This document shows, piece after piece, positions 54,848-64,000 of a DNA stretch of 64,000 nt. The DNA is taken from NCBI GenBank assembly GCA_013368315.1, contig JAACJM010000066.1:310001-374000 (forward strand), read 5' to 3'. Within the stretch, counting starts at the first letter, position 1, and each line of letters opens with the position of its first letter. Below the pieces are notes generated by a model, which made no database searches, was not told the DNA's origin, and saw nothing but the letters and a program-made list of their open reading frames with translations. Source of the stretch: Tetrapyrgos nigripes. Lineage: Eukaryota > Basidiomycota > Agaricomycetes > Agaricales > Campanellaceae. A program made the position numbers and the translations under genes.

Positions 54848-57661
54848 TCATTCAGGTCTGTCAATCATGCTCTCATAAGCCACGCAAAGTTCTTCTATCC
54901 TCAGATACAACACTTCACCCGGGGCGCAATCTCTCCTTCCTTCCACATGTTCCATCACTTCCACATGCACCATTCCGAATTGTGTATGATTATACTTCCT
55001 CGCGTATTTTCCAATATGTTCCTCTTCTCCTCCAATCACGTTAACAAGCTATTACACCTCATGTTATGCGGGTGCCGAGGGTATATCCAACGCGGAGGGA
55101 TAACTTGAGGTTTGTTATAATAATCCCAAATCATCTTTACTTCATTTTTCGTCAGAGAGAATGGGGATGACAGCGACTTCTTTGTCGAGAAAACCGCCTC
55201 CATGGGCGATAACGACGATCTTCTTCCCTCGTAAACGTGGGTTAAGGATCCAGTGGTCAGATATATCGGGCTCAGTGGAGCCCAAGGAAATGGCGCCAGA
55301 ATCTGACGGGACGCTGGAGGCCCTGGCATCAGTAACAGAGCTGGGTGATCTCGGGGGAGAAAGGGAGATTGTAGCTGCAGCAGCAGGAGAAGCCCTTAAA
55401 TTAGAGGAAGGAGGCGAGAATTGGGATTGGCTAGAAGTGATGCCCGAAGGTGGGCATGGCGGGTTGCTAAAAGGAGGAGAAAGATTCCGAGAGGAACGAT
55501 GACGACGACGAACTGAGTCAGTTGACGAAGACATGGAGGTAGATGGAGGAGAAGAAATAGATGATGGTGATGATGATGCTGACGACGGCGACGGTGAGGA
55601 CGAAGACGAAGATAAAGAAAGAGTTGAGGTTGAAGAAGGAGTCGCAGATGAATGACTGGAGGACGGCAACGAGGAAGAGATGAGAGGTGGAGGAGTGTCC
55701 GCAGAGGAAGAACCAGTCGGCGAAGAGGAAGAAGTGGATTGGGCCGTCGTGGAAGAGGTCGAGGAAACATTAGACGTGGTGCCAGCACTTGGCACATGGT
55801 CCATATGTACAGGAGTGGTAACCGTTTGTTCCATCATCCTCGTCAATTCAGACACCGTGTACGACAACGCTATAGGCGGAAGCGGTATATCGCCCTCTGG
55901 TATCCTCTCATTATACTGACGCGCCTCCAACACACTCCTTGGCTGAAAACCGGCCTTTATTTGAGCTGGTCTCAAATTATACACCTCGTGTAACCATTTC
56001 AAGGTCCCATTAGTCGAATTGTCCTCTGTAGCCACGCCATAATAGTCCAAGTTGAGACGAGGGTTTGTTCTTCCGGCTGTGAAACCAGAAAGTTCCACGA
56101 TGAGCTTCAGACCGCTGGGATACTCGACAGTGTGACGCTTGTTGACGTTGCTGCTGGTGTTCCTTGTGGTTGTAGAAGGGAAGACAGGTACGACGTCCCT
56201 CACGACTGCATGCTTTCCCTTCTCAGGATGAGTTGTAATGATAGTAACGTTGACTGAAGCAAAAATCGTGGATGTAGACAAGCCAAACTGATCCACGTCC
56301 TTATCCTGATCCAACACCACCACCTGCTCAAGCTTAAACCTTTTCACGAGCAGCCTATGCTGATATCTGTTCCCTTGAAACCAATACCCATTCTCGTCTC
56401 CCCTGACTGGTTGGACAGAGTCTTGCCCATAAACTTGACGAATTTCGGTTGGGTTAAAAAGTCGGTAAGGTGGTAAGGCTGCGACTGCAGCGGCGGCGTC
56501 TACAGTGGTGGTGGTGGTGAGCGCAGCAGTACTAGGAATCCGAGCTCGAGGTCGTCGCTTTCGTTTACGACTGCTGGTGCTAGACACAGCTCGTGGAAGC
56601 ATCACTAGTACTGGGACTAGAATGAGGGCTGGAGCTAGAGCTGGAACTTGGAGAAGGACGGGGAGGAGGAAGAGGGAGAGACAACGATATCCTTGGCACC
56701 AGCAACACCTTGACCCTTTCGACCGAGCTAGCATCACGACCCGTCCCAATGGCGTATCCAATCTCCCTGTTATGTTTACTGCCGCGGATGCGGACCCATT
56801 TGTGGAAGAAGTCAGGTTTGGATTTGGATTTGGCGTGGCGCTTGCTAATTGCATTAGGATAGGGATGGGTAGATGAAGATGTAGAAGCGTTGGCGTTGAA
56901 AGGGACAGGATTGATGGAGTTGATACCGCAGCTGGCGCTTGGGTCTGCATCATGCTCAACGGATTCGCAAATTAACGGCCCATTCACATGTGTAGATGCG
57001 CGATTACGAGTGACATAGGTAGACACACTCGCTATTCACGTGCAGAGTTCGGAATAACGAGGTCGTCCTGCGACGTAGACCCAGCCTTGGATGTGTTGGT
57101 AAGATTTGAATGAAAGGTCCTCGAGTCCGAAGAGGTTGAGGCGGGAAGATGAAGATCGCAGTTTTCCGACGACTTGGCGTTCTTTCCCGTTCTGCAGGAA
57201 ATTTAATGAGAAAGAAAAACATGTGCCTTGTTAATAATAACGCACTGTGCAGCGAAATCTCCAAACGGGTTCACATTCTGAAACAGTCATCTTGACAATG
57301 TCGTGGAGGGTGTCTCCAATCTCGTCTTCTTGACCGGAACCCATGTCCATGTCCATGTCGGGAGGAGACTCCCGAGACGAGCCGAGGTCTGAAAAAACTA
57401 CCACTGGCATCATTAAAAGCATCGTGAAAGGTCGGTGCATGGTTTGAGGGATCTTCACCCCGTGAGCGGTCGGCAATGATATGGGCGAGATAAGTATTGG
57501 CGCTCCTTGTCCTTCTTCGTCTGGTCATCGGACCATCCAGACCGCCATCTGAATCGCTGTCTAAAGACGAATCGTCGTTGATAAAGTCTGTACAAAAAAG
57601 ACGCGTTCACCCAGTCGAAACCAAGACAAAGCAAGCAAGAAAGCCGTAGACACACCGTCGT
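54848..57661 (-). pseudogene. Spt5-like KOW gene, copy B (pseudogene)
   Basis: Homologous to 43579-47797 but damaged. The first exon is cut at 57661 by a gypsy LTR. A TGA replaces the Trp codon of CNWIASVS near 57034. A 2-bp loss near 56590 shifts the frame in the Ser-rich segment. About 380 codons, including two KOW modules, are missing: QVVVLDQDKDVDQFGLST runs into VNVTIITTHPEKGKHAVV at about 56250. An extra A near 55150 creates a stop before KNEVKMIW, and another shift follows at about 55040. The NGN, first KOW and GKKIVVIAHGGG parts remain readable. Confidence 0.85.
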
Positions 57662-57873
57662 TGGAGTAGTGTCAACTAGAGATAGATGTGGCTTGGAATG
57701 ATGTTGTGTTGCTACGCTACCCGTGTACAAGTGTCCTATGTAGCTAAAGCTAATGCCAAACAAAGCCAAACAATGACTAAGCCTGGCATGTACCCCTACT
57801 CCATGTGCCCCCATTAAAAAAGATAGCAACGTCCTCGTCGCTCTGCTCCAATCTGCTCTAAACTGCTCGGTCA
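57662..57873 (-). repeat. 3' LTR of the gypsy element (left side in the window)
   Basis: On the plus strand it starts TGGAGTAGTGTCAAC and ends GCTCGGTCA. The start is set by the sequence shared with the other LTR (GGAGTAG occurs in both), the end by TG...CA termini and the purine-rich tract AAAGGGGAGGTGAG that precedes the LTR on the minus strand. Confidence 0.75.
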
Positions 57874-59140
57874 TCTCACCTCCCCTTTACTCTTCCTCTA
57901 TGTCTACCCATTCGTCATCTTCCTTCTCCACTACTCCACTACCCCGCAAACAACCTCAATCTTCTAGCATGCACTTCCCCTTCCAACCGTACTCCCGCCA
58001 TCGTTTCCAGCCTATACGAATTGACGTTACGCCCTATCACTTTGTGTGGTGCTGACCACATGGGTGCTAGTTTGCGTTCCGTTTTGAAAGTGTTGAATAA
58101 GTTCGCCTCGTTTCACTTGTACTAGATCCCCTGCTTTGAATATCACTTCTTTTTTTGTTTGTTTTAACACTGCTCTGTCGAATGCCGCTTTCCTCTTCAA
58201 CGCATGTCTAACCGTAGTTTCGTATCCGTTGGTTCTTTGTTGGTCAATGTAAGCTGCCTGCACCTCGACGTCTTTTTGGGTTATTTCTGTTGTCGCAACT
58301 TCTATTGGCGTTTTTGGTGTATTCACAGCAATTCCGAATAGCAGTTCTTTAGGTGAGTATTGGAGTGCTGGTAGTGTTCTGTTGTTAAGGGTGTTAACCG
58401 CTTCCTCCAGGAACTCTGGCCAGTGCTCAGGTAATGATGTCCATGACATGTTTTTGAAGTGTTCGGATTCGACGCTGATGTCTGGGGCCACTAACCTCTT
58501 TAGGATGTGGAGCAAGAGCTTGTTGGTGCCTTCGACTAACCCGTTGACCCACGCCGAGTACACTGGCGTAAATCGTTGTGTTATTCCATGTTCCTGGCAG
58601 AATTCGGCGACTTCGTGGTTTTTAAAGTGGGATCCATTATCCGTCATGAACGTTTCAGGAGGCATGTATAGGTGACATAGGTCTCGCAAACTTTCCAGTG
58701 TAGTTTTTGCTGACCCCTTCTTTTTGAACTTGAAGGCCCATACGTGTTGCGAGTATGCGTCGATATACACTCCTAGTTGGTTGTATCTGCCCTTCCCTTT
58801 CGACATGGATAAATAATCTCCTGCCAGCAACTCGAATGGATGTCATCCGTGTGATTGGTTCTAGCAACGCGTTCAGGTGTGTTGCTCCGAAATTCGCGCA
58901 TCGTCTGCAACCTTGTATCCCTTCCATGATTGCTCTGTCCATTCCGGGGCACCAGACTCTGTCCATCAATGCGATCTTCACCATATCTCGGCCAAAATGT
59001 CCTCCCTTCTCGTGAGTTTCCTTTGCCAGTATTACTGCTTCCTTCCATGTGACGCACTCTAGCTTTCCCCTTGCTCGGAAGTTTTTCGGATCTCCCACTT
59101 TCCATAACTTCCTCTTCTCCTCGTCAATCATATACCCCTG
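57874..59140 (-). pseudogene. Gypsy integrase region
   Basis: The H2C2-type zinc-binding part (HEKGGHFGRDMVK, then CRRCANFG) is followed after a frame change near 58850 by the DDE core: AGDYLSMSKGKG, FMTDNGSHFKNHEVAEFC and WVNGLVEGTNKLLLHILKR, in which the two Asp and the Glu are present. The frame shifts again near 58085. The true C-terminus then reads KLAPMWSAPHKVIGR and ends HARRLRLFAG near the purine tract. Confidence 0.8.
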
Positions 59141-61227
59141 TGCTCAGTGCTTGGCTCTTCTGCGTCGGTCATATGACCCACTCGACTGCAGTCCTTCCAA
59201 TGCCTCGATCACCTCCACAAACATCTTCTCCTCCTTGAACCGTTCCTTCAGGTCAGTATACTTCCCCATTTCCTCCTGCACCTGACATATATCATTGACT
59301 AGACCTCTACTGATTTCCCAGTCCTCTGACACCGTCCATTCGCTACCGTCCCCTTCCTCTCTCGGCTTCCCTTCCCACTTTCGGCTCAATCCGTCTGCGA
59401 CTACATTCAGCCTCCCTGGAATGTGTCGTACATCTACGATGCAGTACGACATTATTCTGTCTCGCCACCTTGCATGTGCTGCGTTGAGGTCTTTGTTACT
59501 TAGGACGTCTCGTAACGCTTGGCAGTCAGTTTCAATCTCTACCGGGAATCCCCAAATGACGTTGGAGAACTTGTCAAGGCTGAACTTCAGTGCAGCAAAC
59601 TCTAGTAAGAACAGTTTGTATTTCCGTTCAGTCGTTGACGTTCGTTTTGATGCGAAGGCGATGGGGAATCGTTTTTTCCGTTGTGGTTCCGTCTGCTTTC
59701 GTCACCTTCATTGTTTGGGCTAACACTGCTGCAAACCCTTCTTTGCACCCATCCGACGTCACTATGAAGTTGGACCCATCCCATTGAGGTGCCTTTAGGA
59801 CTGGTTCCAAGGTGAGTGCTGCCTTTAACTGCAAGAATGACTTCGTTTCTTTCTCTCCCCATCTGTCCTTCAGCTTATGTGCTGCCATTGTCGTCCTCCA
59901 TGCGCTTTTACCCGCACCTTTGGGTATGTCGACCTCCTTTACTAGCTCCCTCAGCGGTCCTTCTATAATCGCATAGTCTTTGACTAGGTCTCGGAAATGT
60001 CCCGTTAGTCCCAGGAATGAGGCCAAGTGTAACGCGTCATCTGGTATTGGCCAGTTGACTATGGCTGTCAAATTTGCCGGGTCTGCTGTGACTCCTGTCG
60101 CACTGACTTTGGCACCAGCGAATATACCCTCGGATACAAAGAATTCGGATTTGGCTGCGGATAATGACAATTTCCTGCTTCTGACCCGATTGAATATCCT
60201 CCTCAACTTCCCCATCATCTCGTCAAAGTCATCTGCTGAAGATCCGCCATCGTCAACGAAGAGCTTGATTGTGCCGTCTCTTAGCAGATCGTGCAAGTTG
60301 TCTGCCATGAGTGCTGCAAACATGGGATGGTGCGCCCGTTAGGCCAAACGGCATTCTTACGTACCAGAAGTATCCTCGTCCTTCAACGTAGAATGCTGTG
60401 TATGGTCTGGACTCTGGGTCTACTTCGACAGCGTAGAACCCTGAAGCAAAGTCGAAGAAGGAGAGGTACTTGTGACCACTGAGCGCTTGCTGTTTGGTAC
60501 GTAGGTCTCCTTGGGGCATTGGCGCTATCTCTGTATACTTGTTGACTTCTTCGAAGTTTTGGCAGATTCTCCACTTCTGCGGTTTTGTGGGATCTTGGGG
60601 TGGTACTGGGGCTTCTATTGGTGTATTGCGAGGTGGTAATTCTTGGAACTGGGAAGGTAGTCCGGCTGCTACACACTGTTCATTTATGCGATATTGTAGT
60701 TCCTCCAATGATAGTCCTCCCCGTTCGTGTGCTTTTTTCGCAAGTGTTGTTGGAGATACGCATTTGACTTGATCTGGTTGTACGTGTTCTATGATTCCAG
60801 CGGCGAGTAATTCATCCAGCTTCCCATGTAAGAACTCCTTTTGGGGTGGAGTTAGACGCTTTTGGCATACTTTGGTCCCCATTTTCACGCCCTCCGGTAG
60901 TTTCAGGGTGTGAATTGCGCCGTCTACTGCCCGTACTTCGCTGACTGACAATGCGAAACAGTCTGCATACTCCATTAATAATGCTTCCACTTTGCGTCGT
61001 TCCTCTAGTGAGAGGTTGTCCCCAATCCTGACAAGCTTCAATATCTCTTGTACCCTCTCTCGTCCAAATGCGCCTTCTTCGCCATTGTTCCTTGTGAATA
61101 TATTCCCTGATGCTGAGTCAACATCCAGAGCGTCTGGTATGACATCGACACCTGGTGACTGGTCCACGGGTTCGTTTGGCTCTACCAAGCAAAACCATGT
61201 CATCTGTGGAATCGACGTTGTCAGCAA
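59141..61227 (-). pseudogene. Gypsy reverse transcriptase-RNase H region
   Basis: RT motifs are clear: KWRICQNFEEVNKYTEIAPMP, FFDFASGFYAVEVD, VRMPFGLTGAPS and the active site FVDD (LFVDDGG, near 60245-60268). RNase H follows, with LKAALTLEPVL and VTSDGCKEGFAAVL, and then KYKLFLLEFAALKFSLDKF. One extra G at 60324-60326 and another at 59663-59666 (plus-strand positions) split the frame. A TGA stands where Arg is expected in AKHRAQG at about 59142. Confidence 0.85.
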
Positions 61228-63850
61228 CGTTCACGTTGGAGATATTCGTGGCTTTGGAGACTCCCTCAAGGGGGGTGCGTTACTTCCCCCCAGTGAGTTT
61301 GCATGCTTTTGCAACTGCTTTAGGCGACTAATCTCCTTCCTCATACTTTCTCTTGGTCTTCCACTTTTTCCCCACCTGTATATGGCCCTTCCTAGGCTTC
61401 CTACTGTGTCCAGTGTTCTTCCTTCGTTGTTTCTCCCTTTCTTCCTGGCCTTGTCTTCTAATTCTTTCCAACAACTCTTTTCTTTGTCATGTCTTCTGCT
61501 CCCGAGGTGTTTCGAAGACGTATGAGTATGTTGTATCTCTTTTTGGTTCAGTCTGTGGATTATTGTGAGTGGGTATCGTTTCCTCCTCATTGAGAGTTTT
61601 CTGATCCACTTCCCTGTCCCTCGGGATATCTGTGTTACTAGATACCCCAATATCATTGCACGCGTTGCCAACTGGTGTTTGCTCTATTACATCTCTTCCT
61701 CCACTTCCTTTATCTGCCACCTCTTCCAATACGGGTGTTTGTCTGGGATCGCCTTGGAGCGTCGTTCGCTCTCTTTCCTTTTTGCGTCTTCATCCTCTAT
61801 TTCCTCCATCATTACTGTCATTACTTTTCTTGGCATAATCTTTTTCCCCAGCCCGTCGTTGAAGATTGTTCTCGATTTGCTTCCAACTTTGACTTTTATC
61901 ATGTCGCCGTCGTATTCATGGGTCACTTTGAATTGCTTCAATAGTGGTTTCCCGAACAATAGGCTCCAACTTCCCTGGCTGTCAAACACCTCAAATGATC
62001 CTTCTACATCCAATCCCTTCACTCTGACTTTTCCTTTCCACGTCGCTTCTGAGTTTACGCATCTTCCGTCTGCCATGCACATAACTTTCGTTGACTTTTC
62101 CCATCCTCGTATCTGGTTCTGCAGGTTGTGGTATACTTCAATGTCCATGCATGCTACCATTGCTCTGTCGTCAACTAGTGCCGGTATTTGCACTGCATTG
62201 TTGTCGTTGTCCACCAATTCAACTGTTGTGTTGAATGGTTTACAGGTACGGCTTAGAATGCTTTCGACGGTGTGCACATCAATAATATCATTTTCTGATA
62301 TAGCATCGTGTTTTACATCCATGAAATTGTCCATAGTTCGGGTCTCGTGGTCGCCGTTTACTCCACTGACCCTTCCCCTTTTCCCGACTTGAAACCCGAC
62401 AAACAAATCTTCCTCCTCCCTGACCAGATTCACCCCAATTGCATTGACTCGTCCCAACTCTCTTTGTACGAATGCCCTAAAGTTGCCTTCTACCTTCCTT
62501 ATCTTGGACTCCGATGTGCATGGGTTTAGGGTACCATCTGCTCCTCTGCCATGCCATCTCTTGCCGCAAATGAAGCATTCACCTGACCCTGGTTTGAGAG
62601 TGCCCGGCTGGTATGGGAACGACGTGTTCTCGTTGAAGACGGGGTTGCTACCATGTTTGTCATGGAACTTGACGACGTCATTCTTCCACTCTACTATACC
62701 AGCGTCCGTGTTCAGTTGTTGGTCGTATTTGTTAATGTTGGTTTGCAGGGTGGCTTTCTGAGCATCTGTAAAGTTGCTCACGTGTGGTGGTCACCTGGCT
62801 CCACGAGTTGGTGTTGGTGGTGGGCTTGTGATCTGGGCGTTGGCAAACGCTCGCGCTAGCGGTTTGCTAGGTGTTTCTGGCATAGGGGGAATCTGCATGT
62901 TCTTCTGTCCTTCCTCTAACTTTTGCAGCCTCTCTTCCTCCTCTCTCACATCCTTCAGCTCCTGTGCATCCACGTTCTTGATCGCGTCGGTAAAGTCCTT
63001 CCAGGTTTTGTTTTCCTTTGGAACCTTCTTTCTGAGTACCTTTGGCAGATGTTCCCGCACTGCCCTGATGTCTGATGACCCGTCTGCAATTTCGGCAGCC
63101 TTCGCAACCTCCATCAATCTACACGCAAACTTTTGGTGAGTCCATTGCTGGTCTTCGTCTCTCATTCCTAGTTCCTTCAGCGTGATCCGCATGGCCAGTA
63201 GCTCGTCCACATGGTCTGCGACCATTGGTTCAGCTATATCGGGTGGTGGAACTCCTTTAGGAATTCGGCTCGGAATTTCTTCCAGTCTTCCTTTGTTCCC
63301 TGCTCCAAATTTTCATACCATTTGTCAACTCGGCTGCCCGCTTTGAAAAGCAGGCTGACACTGCCTCCCATTTCGTTTGGGACTATGTTTATCTGCCTCA
63401 TATACATCTCGGCCTTCCTCAGGAAGTCTAGGGGATTTGTCTTCTCCTTGGACCCTCCTGCGAATTCTGGGGCTGCCATCGTGTCGAAATTAACTTTTGG
63501 CTTCGGTTTCGGTGACGGCGGTGTTAGAGCTGGTGAGTTTACGCGTGATGGGATGTGTGATGGTGGTACTGATGGGTTTAAGAGTCCGCGTTCTTTGTGT
63601 TCTCGGGCGATACGATCTACCCAAGTTTCTGTATCTTGTATCTGTGGCGGTGAAGTTGGTGGTGTGAAACTTTCCGGCTCTGGACCAAATTGGTTCGAAT
63701 CGGTGATGGATGACTCTGTGAGTGACGATATGGTGGTGAGTGTTCCCGAAAGCGTGGGATTTGTAGCTGATGATGCGACTGGTTCTGTAGGTGCGGTGGC
63801 TGATACTGTGGGTGCGGTAGTCGTTGCGACGAAACGCCCTTTACTATCGC
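61228..63850 (-). pseudogene. Gypsy gag and protease region
   Basis: A Ser/Thr/Pro-rich leader (about 63850-63490) runs in frame into MAAPEFAGG.KEKTNPLDFLRKAEMY, the gag capsid start. It continues with WYENLEQGTKEDWKKFRAEF, a frame change, and KNVDAQELKDV. A zinc-knuckle-like CFICGKRWHG follows near 62575. The protease reads IPALVDDRAMVACMD near 62163-62185; relatives usually have a Gly where the Arg is, so it is probably inactive. The 61231-61671 stretch is a basic linker. Confidence 0.75.
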
Positions 63851-63919
63851 GAGGTCTTTCTTTCGCTATTTCGCTGTTTTCGGTGGTTCTCTGTGGTTAT
63901 GCGTACGGTGTGTGGTGTC

Positions 63920-63939
63920 GAATCTCGCTCTCGTCACCA
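63920..63939 (-). other. Putative primer-binding site
   Basis: On the minus strand, three bases after the LTR, the sequence TGGTGACGAGAGCGAG starts with TGG, the complement of the CCA end of a tRNA. Its complement reads like a tRNA 3' half ending CACCA. The tRNA species is not determined. Confidence 0.55.
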
Positions 63940-63942
63940 AGA

Positions 63943-64000
63943 TGGAGTAGTGTCAACTAGAGATAGATGTGCTTGGAATGATGTTGTGTTGCTACGCTAC
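63943..64000 (-). repeat. 5' LTR of the gypsy element (partial)
   Basis: The first 58 bp match 57662-57720 except for one missing G in ATGTGGCTTGG. The remainder lies outside the window. Confidence 0.85.

Larger units (their letters stand above)
50698..57661. repeat. Segmental duplication unit B (NLR plus damaged KOW gene)
   Basis: Direct copy of 38749-47618, ended on the right by the gypsy insertion at 57662. Non-coding parts are also conserved, e.g. the 3' region of the NLR gene down to about 54560. Confidence 0.88.
57662..64000 (-). mobile_element. Ty3/gypsy retrotransposon, nearly complete, inserted in KOW copy B
   Basis: The element lies on the minus strand. The LTR next to KOW B is at 57662-57873 and the second LTR starts at 63943 and runs out of the window. 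Between them, read 5' to 3' on the minus strand, are gag, zinc knuckle, protease, RT, RNase H and integrase, the gypsy order. The 58 LTR bases that can be compared differ by a single G, so the insertion is recent. Several one-base shifts and a TGA interrupt the coding region. Confidence 0.9.

Noticed and set aside
63211..63960. 250-codon plus-strand frame at the window end
   Set aside because: It is antisense to the gypsy gag leader, which reads in frame with the capsid start on the minus strand.

Overview
The window looks like nuclear DNA of a filamentous basidiomycete, probably an Agaricomycete. Genes are split by many 45-80 nt GT-AG introns. Recognisable genes include a Spo7-type protein, a MYND-finger protein, a delta-12-type desaturase with three histidine boxes, a mitochondrial J-protein, type-B carboxylesterases, a phosphoesterase/phospholipase C and NB-ARC/TPR STAND proteins, together with Spt5-like KOW proteins and Ty1/copia and Ty3/gypsy retrotransposons. 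No species can be named from the sequence alone. There are no tRNAs, rRNAs, CRISPR arrays or bacterial features.

Layout. 1-936: 3' end of a gypsy element with its LTR, abutting a decayed, 5'-truncated copia element (937-6436). 6.4-9.4 kb: gene-free DNA with three different inverted-repeat (MITE-like) elements within 1 kb. 9.4-13.7 kb: left arm of a large inverted duplication, with an intact carboxylesterase and a 3' remnant of a phospholipase C gene. 13.8-29 kb: unique single-copy genes (Spo7-like, an unknown with a possible PD-(D/E)XK core, MYND protein, desaturase, J-protein) separated by gene-poor stretches. 29.5-36.9 kb: complete phospholipase C gene and the second carboxylesterase, which form the right arm of the inverted duplication. 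38.0-38.6 kb: broken NAD-dependent epimerase.

38.7-57.7 kb holds the most interesting structure. A unit of one STAND/NLR gene (+) and one Spt5-like KOW gene (-), facing tail to tail, occurs twice in direct orientation (about 38.75-47.6 and 50.7-57.7 kb). The two NLR copies are both open, about 992 residues, with an unassigned helical N-terminus, P-loop NTPase and C-terminal TPRs. The first KOW copy is nearly intact. The second has lost its middle, carries nonsense codons and frameshifts, and is cut in its first exon by a gypsy element (57662 to beyond the window end). Between the units lies an unrecognised gene whose intron contains three 127-bp tandem repeats.

A recurring theme is single-base gains or losses in G/C runs that break otherwise conserved reading frames (MYND gene, desaturase twice, KOW copy A, the unknown gene at 49.8 kb, the gypsy polyprotein). 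These may be sequence errors rather than biology, and should be checked against reads before any gene here is called a pseudogene.
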